NCBI GenBank assembly: GCA_021732785.1
Contig: JAKFUG010000011.1
Coordinates: 1-64,000, forward strand
Source of the DNA: Planctomycetaceae bacterium
Lineage (GTDB): Bacteria > Planctomycetota > Planctomycetia > Planctomycetales > Planctomycetaceae
DNA length: 64,000 nucleotides
Direction: 5' to 3'
In this document: piece after piece, positions 8,279-17,366 of the stretch
Position numbering within the stretch: position 1 is the first letter of the stretch
Layout: every line of letters starts with the position of its first letter
Notes under the pieces: model-generated
Seen by the model: the letters and a program-made list of their open reading frames with translations, nothing else
Databases searched by the model: none
What the model was told of the DNA's origin: nothing
Translations under genes and position numbers: made by a program

Positions 8279-8660
8279 GGGACTCTTCACGCCAATCGCC
8301 GGGGACGGCTGCCGTTCGCTGGAAAAAATCGGCCCCCCCCACTTCCACATCCCATCCTTGTTGTACCAAAATCTCCCACACCGCATGCAGTCCAGTTTCA
8401 GAGTCACATTGAAACGTACCGGAGAGATTGGTCAGGTCGATGATCCGTCCTTGATCGATCGTTAAGTCACCGGCGTACCGAGCCGGCTGACCCCCGCCGA
8501 GCACTTTCGGATGCCGATGAGCCGCATCGGGAGCAACCCAGATGTCGCCGTTCACATCTTGAACGTAGACGTATAGCCCGTCGGACAATTGGCGATGGAT
8601 TCGGCAGGCCCTTCGGTCTTGTTTGTACGGATACGGATCGAGGGGTGGGTAAATCGGCAT
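8184..8660 (-). CDS. Hypothetical protein overlapping the cREC gene
   Basis: This frame encodes 158 residues. The first roughly 110 look protein-like: LYVYVQDVNGDIWVAPDAAH, a GGGQPARYAGDLTI block, and LSGTFQCDSETGLHAVWEIL. A run of eight C (8333-8340; G on the coding strand) follows, after which the frame overlaps the receiver gene by 95 bases and its composition becomes low-complexity. The native C-terminus may lie in the neighbouring frame after the run. It could be a sequencing error, phase variation or programmed slippage. I do not recognise the family. Position suggests a partner of the receiver protein. Confidence 0.5.
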   Translation of the reverse strand: MPIYPPLDPYPYKQDRRACRIHRQLSDGLYVYVQDVNGDIWVAPDAAHRHPKVLGGGQPARYAGDLTIDQGRIIDLTNLSGTFQCDSETGLHAVWEILVQQGWDVEVGGADFFQRTAAVPGDWREESHDKSDAIADSRRRPTSDRGDAGTAGRSILPI

Positions 8661-8816
8661 CGAATCATTTTTCAGCGCCGAGCACGGAAGTCGGCCTGAA
8701 GGTTTGCGTGAGGAATACTACCCCGGAGGCGAGTGGCATGGTAAGGTACGGTTTCGGCAGTGCATTCGCGGAGAGCCGCCGTAGCGGTGTCGTTTTCCCC
8801 TCTGAATTTATGGCGT

Positions 8817-11800
8817 ATGGCAACCAGCAGCCCCCTGAATGGCGAAACGTTTCTGGCGGTCGTCACCAAAAGCATGCTCGTCGACACGGAACGGCTGAAG
8901 CGCGCGGTGGACGACTTCAAAGCGGCCGGCGGCGACGCGAACCATGCCGCCGATCTGGCCGAGCATCTCACGGCCAAATCGCTCATCACCAAATGGCAGT
9001 CCGAAAAGCTGCTGCAGGGGAAGCACAAAGGGTACTTTCTCAGCAAATACAAGCTGTTATCGCTGCTCGGTAAGGGGGGCATGAGTTCGGTTTTCCTGGC
9101 CGAACACACGTTGATGAAACGCCGGTGCGCGATCAAGGTGTTGCCGCACAAGCGCGTGGCCGATTCGTCGTATCTGGCGCGATTTCATCGCGAAGCGCAG
9201 GCGGTGGCGTCGCTCGATCATCCGAACATTGTGCGCGCATACGATGTGGATCATCAGGATGAGCGCGAGACCGTCATTCACTTTCTGGTGATGGAACACG
9301 TCGACGGGTTGAGCTTGCAGGAACTCATCGCGAAAAGCGGGCGGTGTTCGCTGGTCGATAGCGTCGATTACGTGCGTCAAGCGGCGGTCGGATTGGCCCA
9401 CGCTCACAAAGCCGGGCTGGTCCATCGCGACATCAAGCCCGGAAATCTGCTGCGCGATCAGTCGGGGGTGGTGAAGATCCTCGATCTCGGTCTGGCACGG
9501 TTCTTTGACAATCAGGGACAGGAAGAATCGCTGACGATTCAGCACGATGAAAAAGTCCTGGGAACCGCCGATTATCTCGCGCCGGAACAGGCGCTCGACA
9601 GCCACACGGTCGATGCGCGAGCCGACATTTACAGCCTGGGTTGCACCCTTTATTTCCTGCTGACCGGGCACCCCCCGTTCACCGAAGGAACGCTGACGCA
9701 GCGGCTGATGGCCCATCAAACCAAAGAGCCGCCTGCAGTGGAAACGGACCGTCCGGAGATTCCGCCCTCGTTGACGGCCATCGTCCGCAAAATGATGGCG
9801 AAGAAGCCGGACGACCGGTACGCCACGGCCGACGAAACGGCCGAAGCGTTGCGGAAGTGGCTTGGTGTTTCCGCCCCCGAAGAGTGGAAAACAGCGCATC
9901 GCCAACTGTTTGCCACGGATACCACACGAAGGGCGGCCCCGGTGATGGCGCAAGTGGTGACCCCCAAGGCCGCGGTGCCGGTGGCCCCCCCTGCTCCGCC
10001 GCCGGTCGCGCCGATGGTTCCTCCCCCTTCGTCGAAGATGAAGATGGCCCCGCCCCCTCTACCGGTTGAGCCCGCGTCCTCCTCCAACATTTTCTCGTTC
10101 GGACCACCCGCGGAAACTACCGCCCCGGCAAGCACGCCGAGTGCCGATCCGAATCTCGCCGCATTTTTTGCCGGGTTGGGTGAATCCAAGCCAACGCCGA
10201 CAAAGCCCGCACCGAAGCCGGAACCGAAGTCGACGCCCGTGCTTAAAAAACCGGAAAAGCCAGCCCCCCAAGTTCCCGATGCGCCCGCACCGAAATCCGC
10301 CGTTCCCGCCAAGGCAGCGAAGCCATCCTCGGTCGTGAAAAAACAGACCGCTCCGTCGACCATTGTCGCGACGCCCTCAGCGATCGCCTCGCCGACGGGT
10401 GGAGCCGATTTTTCGTTTCTCGCGGCTGCCCCTGCCGCTCCGGTGGCGGAATCGGGAAACAGCAGTGGCCTGTTCGATTTTCTGGGCACTCCCGCGCCGG
10501 TTGCAGAACCGACTCATCCCCCCGCACCGGTTGTCACGGTCCAGGCGCCTCCCGTTCTCGAACCGCCGGCAGTGGTTGAACGTCCCCCTGTCGAAGAACC
10601 GCCGGTCGCCGTCGAAACTCTACCGGAGCCGATGTTCGAAATTGGCCCTGCCGTGAGCGCGCCGGTGGCCGCCGAAGGGCTGTTTCAGTTCGGGGATTTC
10701 ACCGCTCCGGTTGCGGCACCACCACCGGCACCCGCCGTCCCGGTGGTGGCGGCGGCACCAGAACCCGTTGTAGCGCCGGCCCCCCCCGTCACGCCCCCAG
10801 CGGCCAAGGTGATTGCGAAACCGGTGGCCCCGCTTCCAGAACCGGAATTTCACTTCGGTCCCCCCGCGGACACGGCTGCGGTGGCGATTTCACCCGTTCC
10901 GAGTTTTGATTTCGGAGCGCCCGCGCCGATATCGACTTTTGTTTCCCCTGTGGTCGCGGAATCCGCGCCCGTGGCCGTCGCTGCTGTCAGCGGTGACTTG
11001 GCAACCATCGAGCCCGCTGCCCCCGTTGGGGAAGCGCCCGCGGTTCCCAGGAAGAAGGCCAAAGCGGCGCTCCCGCCTTTCAAATTGCCGCCGGCCTTGC
11101 AGGATCGCCGCGTGCAGATGGGAATCGGCGGCGGGGTCGGAGTCGTGTTGCTCGTGGGGTTGGCGTTGGCTTTCGGATTGTTCGGAGGGGGCCAGTCGAA
11201 AGGCGTGACCAGGAAATCGGCGGGGAAAAAGACGACCGCCCCGGTGGTTCAGAAATCGTCATCTGCTTCCAAGAGCGGTACGGCATCCGCATCGCGGGCA
11301 TGGTCGGGCAAGAAGTCGGCACTGGTGGGGGCCACGGGCGACTTCAAAACCCTGGGGGAGGCCCTGCAGACCGTCAAACAGAATTTCAAACCGGCAACCC
11401 GGACCGATCGTTTCACGATCAAAGTGGCCGCGGGGAATTATGCAGAACGCATCGTGCTGGATGCGAAATCGTGGCCGAACAACATCGTCATCACCGGCGA
11501 AGGGGGGGCGATCGTTCTGGAACCGACGGGGGCCGACCCGGTCATCAAAATCACCGGTCTCGAAGGCATACAAATCTCCAACGTGGTGGTGAAAGCCCAG
11601 GGGAAGCCGGTCGCGATTGAACTCGGCGGCAATCTGGCACGCGTGCATCTGCAGAAATTTACCGTGCAGGGATTTAGCGAAGCCGGCATCCACTTCCGTG
11701 GCGGTTTGGGGCTGAGTTTCTCGGATGCCCGCTGCCAGATCGAAGAAGGACAGTTTGAACCCGGCAGCGCGAGTGCCGTCGGGGTGAAATGCACGGCGGG

Positions 11801-12383
11801 CGATGGTGCCGACGCGCTGGATACCCAGAACGTGCTCCTGCAAAAACTCCGGTTTCTGGGACCGATGGCCGCCGGGATTACCATCAGCGGTAAAGACCCG
11901 GTCAATCTCGAATTCCGCGAGTCGATTTTCAGTGACACCAAGGTCGGCGTGCAGATCGTCGGCAAATCGAGCTGGCGTGATTTTCAGTTTGTGAACAACA
12001 CGTTCTACAAGTCACCGAATCCGGTCCTCGTGGCCGAACAACCGGAATTCAGTTCGAAAGGGGTGAGTTTCCGTCGCAACCTGTTCGTGGAATGCGGGCC
12101 GGAAGTGGTGGTCGAAAAAGGTTTCGATGAGAAGCAACTCATCGACAAACAGGTGCTCGGAAAGAACCGGTTGAATTTCTCGACGCGTGCAAAACCGGAA
12201 GGGGCCAAAAACGAGTTGAGCATCTTCGGCGACGGCGGTCAGCAAGGGAACGCCGGGTTGAAGTTCGCCTCCACGGACGGCAAGAACGGACGCTTCCTTG
12301 CTCCTGCGGATGATGCCCCGCAACGGAACGTCGGCGGACAGGAAGCGGACGAGAAACCGTACGTCGGGGCGGTCGCGCCGTAG
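8817..12383 (+). CDS. Giant Ser/Thr protein kinase with C-terminal beta-helix-like domain
   Basis: This 1188-residue Hanks-type kinase has an N-terminal helical region of about 75 residues. The kinase domain spans about 77-350, with G-loop LLGKGGMSSVFLA, ATP lysine K107 (AIKVLP), catalytic HRDIKPGN (D205) and metal-binding DLG at 223-225, so it should be active. A roughly 400-residue Pro/Ala-rich linker with repeated FxFG- and FDFG-like motifs follows. A single transmembrane helix lies near 768-790 (GVGVVLLVGLALAFGLFGGG). The roughly 390-residue exported part contains parallel-beta-helix-like repeats (ITGLEGIQISNVVVKA, NLEFRESIFSDTKVGVQIVG). The start at 8817 is chosen over an in-frame ATG 57 bases upstream because the conserved-looking region starts there. 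The ligand and substrates are unknown. Confidence 0.88.
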   Translation: MATSSPLNGETFLAVVTKSMLVDTERLKRAVDDFKAAGGDANHAADLAEHLTAKSLITKWQSEKLLQGKHKGYFLSKYKLLSLLGKGGMSSVFLAEHTLMKRRCAIKVLPHKRVADSSYLARFHREAQAVASLDHPNIVRAYDVDHQDERETVIHFLVMEHVDGLSLQELIAKSGRCSLVDSVDYVRQAAVGLAHAHKAGLVHRDIKPGNLLRDQSGVVKILDLGLARFFDNQGQEESLTIQHDEKVLGTADYLAPEQALDSHTVDARADIYSLGCTLYFLLTGHPPFTEGTLTQRLMAHQTKEPPAVETDRPEIPPSLTAIVRKMMAKKPDDRYATADETAEALRKWLGVSAPEEWKTAHRQLFATDTTRRAAPVMAQVVTPKAAVPVAPPAPPPVAPMVPPPSSKMKMAPPPLPVEPASSSNIFSFGPPAETTAPASTPSADPNLAAFFAGLGESKPTPTKPAPKPEPKSTPVLKKPEKPAPQVPDAPAPKSAVPAKAAKPSSVVKKQTAPSTIVATPSAIASPTGGADFSFLAAAPAAPVAESGNSSGLFDFLGTPAPVAEPTHPPAPVVTVQAPPVLEPPAVVERPPVEEPPVAVETLPEPMFEIGPAVSAPVAAEGLFQFGDFTAPVAAPPPAPAVPVVAAAPEPVVAPAPPVTPPAAKVIAKPVAPLPEPEFHFGPPADTAAVAISPVPSFDFGAPAPISTFVSPVVAESAPVAVAAVSGDLATIEPAAPVGEAPAVPRKKAKAALPPFKLPPALQDRRVQMGIGGGVGVVLLVGLALAFGLFGGGQSKGVTRKSAGKKTTAPVVQKSSSASKSGTASASRAWSGKKSALVGATGDFKTLGEALQTVKQNFKPATRTDRFTIKVAAGNYAERIVLDAKSWPNNIVITGEGGAIVLEPTGADPVIKITGLEGIQISNVVVKAQGKPVAIELGGNLARVHLQKFTVQGFSEAGIHFRGGLGLSFSDARCQIEEGQFEPGSASAVGVKCTAGDGADALDTQNVLLQKLRFLGPMAAGITISGKDPVNLEFRESIFSDTKVGVQIVGKSSWRDFQFVNNTFYKSPNPVLVAEQPEFSSKGVSFRRNLFVECGPEVVVEKGFDEKQLIDKQVLGKNRLNFSTRAKPEGAKNELSIFGDGGQQGNAGLKFASTDGKNGRFLAPADDAPQRNVGGQEADEKPYVGAVAP

Positions 12384-12808
12384 CGGTAATCTCGCCGCGA
12401 CCGTTACAACCCCACCGATGGCGCGGCGCAACTCGAATTGCGGCATGATTTTAAGAAAAGCAGTGAACATCCGGGGGACCGGCTCGCACACGGTGATTTT
12501 CGGTGCGCTCCCCGCTTGATGACGCAACCTGATGTCGCCCGCCATGTTAAGAATCGGCGGTTCTCATCGCCGCGCGGGGTGGCTCCCAAGGGGCTTTCGA
12601 CCCGAAAAAAATCTTTGCTCGCAAACCCGCCCGGCGACGCCACTTAGGGTGTACAGTTGCTCGGTGTCGCCCAGCGTGTCTAGGATGGATGCAGACGGCT
12701 AGATGCTGTTCGTCGCGGGTCACTCCTCCTTGCGGCACGGGAACACGGACGCCATGGACCACCACCCGCCCTGCGGACTTTTGTCTGCCCCTGCCGTCCC
12801 GCTTCATC
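12384..12808. other. Intergenic region without recognised features
   Basis: These roughly 425 bases follow the kinase gene. Short open frames exist on both strands, but they have the composition of shadows and no recognisable motif. A GC-rich stretch around 12540-12610 contains weak inverted repeats that match none of the repeat families seen elsewhere. Confidence 0.5.
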
Positions 12809-13453
12809 ATGCCTTCCCGCATCGCCTTTCATCAGCGGCAACTGGCCGCGTCTGCGCATCAACGTGCCCAGCACGGAATCCGTCCCGCGGCGGCATATCG
12901 TCGGCGGGGTGAGGGTTCGATTCGTTCGACAGATTTCGCGGCACCGGAAGTCTGGCATCCCCCTGTCGGTCGCGAAGAAGCCAAGTATGTCGTGCAACCG
13001 GCCGGTAATGGTTTCATTCACCCGGTATCGCCGAAGGAAATTACCGAGCGGCTCGCCGATTTGGCACCTACGCTGGTGGCTCCGCTGGAAGTCGTCCAAC
13101 TGTCGACGATGACCCGCAAGCGGAAACTTTTTCCGTGTTATGGCATGCAATGGGGACCGAACGTCTATTTGTATCCCATTGAAGATTCACTGATCGAAGT
13201 CTATTCGCGTTCGCCCAAGCCGCAGCAGTTGATTGAAGCCAAAATGTTCGGCGGGGTCTGGAGTCAGCACGGTCAGCAGTGGCATCTGAGTTGGACCGAA
13301 GCCGCAATCAAGGACTTCTACCTCAACAACGTCCTGATTCACGAACTCGGTCACGTGCTCGACACCCGCAATACCAATTCCGACGCCCGTGAACGCTATG
13401 CCATCTGGTTCGCCACCGAATATGGCTACCGCGCGAGTCGTGGACGGCGGTAA
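12809..13453 (+). CDS. Hypothetical protein with HELGH metalloprotease-like motif
   Basis: This 214-residue protein has no recognised family. Near residue 177 it carries NVLIHELGHVLDTRN, a HExxH-like zinc-binding signature followed by ERYAIWFATEYG, where the Glu could be a third ligand. This suggests a zinc peptidase fold, but the catalytic role is an inference from the motif alone. The N-terminal 70 residues are basic and low in complexity (MPSRIAFHQRQLAASAHQRA). There is no signal peptide. The start at the ATG 12809 is preferred, because upstream codons of the longer frame are not protein-like. No obvious functional neighbour. Confidence 0.6.
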   Translation: MPSRIAFHQRQLAASAHQRAQHGIRPAAAYRRRGEGSIRSTDFAAPEVWHPPVGREEAKYVVQPAGNGFIHPVSPKEITERLADLAPTLVAPLEVVQLSTMTRKRKLFPCYGMQWGPNVYLYPIEDSLIEVYSRSPKPQQLIEAKMFGGVWSQHGQQWHLSWTEAAIKDFYLNNVLIHELGHVLDTRNTNSDARERYAIWFATEYGYRASRGRR

Positions 13454-13576
13454 GCCCTCGGTCATGAAAAATTCTGAAACCGCGGGGCGAGTTGCGGCAT
13501 CTCAGAGTGACTTCGCGTAAAATGATCTGGTGCTGAACGAGCGCAAGACAGTCTACGTCGCTCCCGGAGTTCTTTC

Positions 13577-14173
13577 ATGCGGTGTTCGCGATCACAGTCG
13601 ATTCTGTCGACGCTTTTGGCGGTTGGTTATCTGATTCCCCAGGTCGTGGGTTGCAGCGGCGTGAATGGTGCGGCATCGGCCCGCGCCGCAGTCGAAACCG
13701 TTCCCATGGCCGCCGCGATGTCCCCCATTCAGGAAGAAGCGATGTCTGCCGAACCCTCAGGTGTGAGTCCGGTCCAATACAACCCGCTGACACCGGCCGA
13801 AGAACGGGTCATTGTGCATGCGGGAACCGAACGGCCGTTCGTCGGTGAATACACGGACAAAAAAGACCCGGGAACATACGTCTGCCGCCGCTGCAACGCC
13901 CCGCTCTACCGTTCCGCGGACAAATTTGACAGTCATTGCGGCTGGCCGAGCTTCGATGACGAACTGCCGAACGCGGTCCGCAAGAAGAAGGACCTCGACG
14001 GCGAGCGGACGGAAATCCTCTGCAAAAACTGCGGCGGGCATTTGGGCCACGTCTTCGTCGGCGAACGGCTGACCGAGAAAAACACGCGGCACTGCGTGAA
14101 TTCCATTTCGATGAAGTTCTATGCCGACGGGGCCAAACTGCCGGCAGTTCTCAAGAAAAAAGACGTGGAATGA
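13577..14173 (+). CDS. msrB: Lipoprotein-type peptide-methionine (R)-S-oxide reductase
   Basis: MsrB reduces methionine-R-sulfoxide in proteins. The catalytic domain (about residues 70-190) shows both structural zinc CxxC pairs ([10 protein letters not shown] near 103-106 and [14 protein letters not shown] near 149-152), the HCGWPSF substrate pocket, and [11 protein letters not shown] with the catalytic cysteine near 172. The first 26 residues form a signal with a lipobox-like VVGC (C26). This suggests an exported, membrane-anchored enzyme repairing envelope proteins; lipidation is inferred. Its length of 198 residues is about 60 more than cytosolic MsrB, all at the N-terminus. Confidence 0.9.
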   Translation: MRCSRSQSILSTLLAVGYLIPQVVGCSGVNGAASARAAVETVPMAAAMSPIQEEAMSAEPSGVSPVQYNPLTPAEERVIVHAGTERPFVGEYTDKKDPGTYVCRRCNAPLYRSADKFDSHCGWPSFDDELPNAVRKKKDLDGERTEILCKNCGGHLGHVFVGERLTEKNTRHCVNSISMKFYADGAKLPAVLKKKDVE

Positions 14174-14237
14174 TGAGCGCGGCCGCTGCCGCAGGGAACA
14201 CGTGAATCGGGGAGTGAGTCAGTTCGGATCCAAAGCC

Positions 14238-14310
14238 GTCGGGGCGGGGACCCCGACCTATGATTTTAGGTGAATTTCACATCCATAGGTCGGGGCCCCC
14301 GCCCCGACTC
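14238..14310. repeat. Palindromic repeat, family A
   Basis: GTCGGGGCGGGGACCCCGAC, then CTATG, and the inverse arm CATAGGTCGGGGCCCCCGCC (CCGACTC) flank an AT-rich centre. Five copies occur in the window (also near 29312, 31872, 34349 and 61913). Confidence 0.9.
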
Positions 14311-14463
14311 TTCAAGCAGACCCACTACCGAAATTCGCATTTGCGCGGTTCATCTATCGTTGGCTCCGCGATCTGTGATAAGCTGTTGGGACAGGGCAAC
14401 GGTCGTGCGCAGCGACCGAACAACAGGATGTGAACAGCCCTGAGTTCTTGAGCGGCGGCGTCG

Positions 14464-15912
14464 ATGAGTGCGGGTCTTGTACGGGATCGGAAAGTACGGT
14501 CGGAGCCAGCGGTCGCGTTAACGCCCCCTGCCCCTCCCGTCGCGGAAGAAACCCATTCTCCGTCGCTGCGCCGCGACCTCACCATGAGCATCGGCGATGG
14601 CACCGCCTTCGGCATGATGGTCGGCATTGGTGAAACTTATGTCCCTGCATTCATGCTGTTCGTCGGCATGGGCGAAGTCTTTGCCGGGCTGATCACGACG
14701 GTTCCGTTGCTGATCGGCAGCATTTTGCAGTTGATCTCGCCGTGGGCCGTGCAGAAACTCGGATCGCATCGCCGCTGGGTGGTGTTGTCTTCCGGCACGC
14801 AGGGATTGTGTTTTCTTCCGCTCCTCACCGCGGCGTTGACCCAATCGATTTCCCCCTGGCTCGCCATGTCGGTCGCGGCGATCTATTGGGGATCGGGACT
14901 GGCCACGGGACCGGCGTGGAATACATGGCAGGGAACGCTCATCCCCCGCACGATTCGAACACACTTCTTTGCCCGCCGAGCCCGCTTGCAACAGATTGCG
15001 ACGATGACCGGCTTTCTCATTGGTGGCTTCGCGCTGGATTACGGTCGACGGTCGCAGTCGCCGGAAACTCAGGCCATGATTTTCGCCGGGCTCTTCGCCG
15101 TGGCCACGGTTTGCCGATTGATCTCCACGGCATGTCTGGCGTCGCAGAGCGAACCCTCACCCATTCCCGTTGGCGTACGGTGGTTGAGTTGGCGCGAAAC
15201 CTGGCAGCAAGCTTCGCGCGGGTCGACGGGCCGGTTACTGATGTTCGCAGTGGCGATGCAGTCCGGGGCGTTTGTCGCCGGGCCGTTTTTCAATCCGTAC
15301 ATTCTGAAAGTGCTGCAATTCTCGTATGCCGAGTATGCAGCGCTGCTGGGGGCGTCATTCGTCTCGAAGTTCCTGCTGTTGCCGTTCTGGGGCAAGCTGG
15401 CCCATAAAGTGGGGGCTCAACGGTTATTGTGGGCGGGCGCGTTGGGCATGATTCCGCTCGCCGGCGCGTGGAATGTCAGTTCGAACTATACATGGCTGCT
15501 GATCGTGCAACTGTTTGCTGGGGCGGCGTGGGGGGCGTATGAGTTAGCGCTCGTGCTCCTCTTCTTCGAGACGATCCCGGAACGGGAACGGACCAGCATT
15601 CTGACGTTGTACAATCTCGCCAACTCCGGCGCGATCCTGTTCGGCTCGGCCATCGGTGCCCTGATTCTGCAATGGGGAGCGGTGACCGCCGAAGCATACC
15701 ATTGGGTGTATGCGGTCTCGACACTGATTCGCATGCTGGCCGTGATTCAACTCGCTGTCTTTCGCCCCACCGAGAATCCCAAAGGAGGCGAAGAGGCCGT
15801 GTTTCAACCGCTCGTTTGCCAGCCCAACATGGGTTCGATGGACCAGCCGATCATCACCGGTTCTCCGACCAACGATGCCGCAACCGTGGTCGACTACCGA
15901 GAATCCGCGTGA
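14464..15912 (+). CDS. Major facilitator superfamily transporter
   Basis: This 482-residue integral membrane protein has about 11-12 hydrophobic helices starting near residue 45. Motif A-like features are degenerate (QKLGSHRRWVVLSSG). Helices contain GMMVGIGETYVPAFML, LAGAWNVSSNYTWLLIVQLF and similar stretches. Two cytosolic-looking tails flank the core: a Pro-rich N-terminus of about 40 residues and a C-terminus of about 45. The family is clear, but the substrate cannot be assigned and no adjacent pathway gene suggests it. It stands alone between hairpin repeats. Confidence 0.85.
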   Translation: MSAGLVRDRKVRSEPAVALTPPAPPVAEETHSPSLRRDLTMSIGDGTAFGMMVGIGETYVPAFMLFVGMGEVFAGLITTVPLLIGSILQLISPWAVQKLGSHRRWVVLSSGTQGLCFLPLLTAALTQSISPWLAMSVAAIYWGSGLATGPAWNTWQGTLIPRTIRTHFFARRARLQQIATMTGFLIGGFALDYGRRSQSPETQAMIFAGLFAVATVCRLISTACLASQSEPSPIPVGVRWLSWRETWQQASRGSTGRLLMFAVAMQSGAFVAGPFFNPYILKVLQFSYAEYAALLGASFVSKFLLLPFWGKLAHKVGAQRLLWAGALGMIPLAGAWNVSSNYTWLLIVQLFAGAAWGAYELALVLLFFETIPERERTSILTLYNLANSGAILFGSAIGALILQWGAVTAEAYHWVYAVSTLIRMLAVIQLAVFRPTENPKGGEEAVFQPLVCQPNMGSMDQPIITGSPTNDAATVVDYRESA

Positions 15913-15924
15913 CGTTTCTCTCCG

Positions 15925-15997
15925 TGAGCGGCCCGGCGCTAGCCGCCGGTTCTTCGCATCGTTAAAAGACACCGGCGGCTAGCGCCGGGCCGCTCAT
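15925..15997. repeat. Palindromic repeat, family D
   Basis: TGAGCGGCCCGGCGCTAGCC (then GCCGGT) pairs with ACCGGCGGCTAGCGCCGGGC (then CGCTCA). A second copy lies at 53795-53864, after pheS. Both lie just downstream of a stop codon. Confidence 0.9.
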
Positions 15998-16004
15998 GGA
16001 AAAC

Positions 16005-16036
16005 AAAAAAGCTCCGCAGAGAGAACTCTGCGGAGC
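16005..16036 (-). terminator. Intrinsic terminator for a minus-strand transcript
   Basis: GCTCCGCAGAG and CTCTGCGGAGC make a perfect 11-bp stem. On the minus strand it is followed by TTTTTTG, the layout of a Rho-independent terminator. No protein-coding gene is recognisable on the minus strand upstream (16037-16391). Confidence 0.75.
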
Positions 16037-16260
16037 GGGAAGGCACCATGCGTTCGGGAGTGGATAAATGGGGATGAGGACAATGACCCTGTTACACGCA
16101 TGGAACAATTTCGGGCCCGGCCTGCGCCCGATACTCCGTGCATAGAGGAAATGCCGTGCCAGTCCGACGGATTTCCATCCTTGCCGAAAACCGCGGCATT
16201 TCGCGATTTCTGTTCGCGGTTCCCTATTAAAGAACGTAGCAATTCGCAACAGCCGTGTCT
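16037..16260 (-). ncRNA. Candidate small RNA ending at the 16005-16036 terminator
   Basis: The gap between the MFS gene and the prepilin peptidase gene (both plus strand) holds a strong minus-strand terminator with no gene before it. The only open frame reads straight through the terminator stem and is not protein-like. A short untranslated RNA is therefore proposed. The 5' end is not defined; a TTTAAT around 16230 is a possible -10 element without a convincing -35. Confidence 0.3.
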
Positions 16261-16391
16261 CGGTGACTCATTTTCACACAGGCGCAAGTTGGCGGCGTGA
16301 TCCCTTCGGTGTTGTGCGCCCCCTCGAACCGATACGATAGGCCCGTGATCCGGTTTTATCGTCCCTAAAAACAGCGACTCGCCGCCAGGAA

Positions 16392-17315
16392 ATGAACGTG
16401 GAGTGGATCGTCGGCGGTGTTGTGGCCACGGTTGTCTCGGGAATCGCCGCCTGGTGGCTCGAACGGCTGATCGATCATGAGCGAAAGCTGCTCGGGCTGA
16501 CGCCGTCATTCCCCTCGGTGCGCCGTCTGCGACCATTCATCGTCATGGCGGCCTCCGTGGGCCTGATGCTGGGGCTCGCCTACGCGGAGACCATCGGGCA
16601 ATGCCTCGCAACTCCGGAAGTTCGTCCGGAATCACACCACATCATGCACCGCATTGTGTTTCATTGCGGGTTGATTCTGTTTCTGGTTCTCGGGACGGCG
16701 ATCGACCTCGATTGTTATTTGCTGCCCGACCAGATCACCATTCCGGGAATGATCTGGGGCGTGGGAGCCGCGGTGTTCATTGCCGACGCGCAAATTGCCC
16801 ATCTGTGGGTCGATTGGGGACAGGCGATTCCGCAACTCACGGGGCCGTACATTCCCGCATGGTACGATCAGCACCGCGTCTGGCACGCGCTGGCCTGGAG
16901 CACTGCGGGCTTGCTCACCGGCGGCGTTTTTACCGCGGTCGTCCGGTCCATCAGCAGCCGGATTCTGGGTCAGGAGGCGATGGGCTTCGGCGACGTCACA
17001 CTGATGGCCATGATCGGCAGCGTGGTCGGCTGGCAGGCGGTTCTGGCCACCTTCGCCCTCGCCCCCTTGACCGGCGTTTTGATTGCCATTCTCGGATATC
17101 TGTTGTTCGGCAAGACGTATTTGCCTTACGGTCCGTGTCTGGCGGCGGCCGCGATTCTGGTCCTCTTTGGGTGGTCGGCGATCTGGGAACAGACCCGGCT
17201 CTTCTTCAGCGACCCGGTCGCCATCGGGATCATTCTCGGCAGTGCGCTGGCGGCTCTCGTGATTCTGCTCGGTGCCCTCCGCCTGTACCGCGCGATTCCG
17301 ACACGCTCGACATAA
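16392..17315 (+). CDS. Prepilin peptidase-like A24 aspartic protease
   Basis: This polytopic membrane protease of the GxGD class would cleave class III signal peptides of type IV pilin-like or pseudopilin proteins. It has 307 residues and about eight membrane segments. The first catalytic Asp lies in TAIDLDCYLLPDQIT (near 104) and the second in MGFGDVTLMAM (near 200), the family's GFGD motif. The cysteine-rich N-methyltransferase domain of canonical PilD is absent; instead there is a different N-terminal membrane region. No pilin gene is adjacent. Function as a peptidase is inferred from the two conserved motifs. Confidence 0.85.
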   Translation: MNVEWIVGGVVATVVSGIAAWWLERLIDHERKLLGLTPSFPSVRRLRPFIVMAASVGLMLGLAYAETIGQCLATPEVRPESHHIMHRIVFHCGLILFLVLGTAIDLDCYLLPDQITIPGMIWGVGAAVFIADAQIAHLWVDWGQAIPQLTGPYIPAWYDQHRVWHALAWSTAGLLTGGVFTAVVRSISSRILGQEAMGFGDVTLMAMIGSVVGWQAVLATFALAPLTGVLIAILGYLLFGKTYLPYGPCLAAAAILVLFGWSAIWEQTRLFFSDPVAIGIILGSALAALVILLGALRLYRAIPTRST

Positions 17316-17366
17316 TTGCCGGCCGTTTCTTCGGCTGTTGCCCCGGTCGGCGAAAATTACGATCGA

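Noticed and set aside
12012-12545. 177-codon minus-strand frame overlapping the kinase 3' end
   Set aside because: Most of it is antisense to the kinase C-terminal domain; the small intergenic remainder has no protein-like features.
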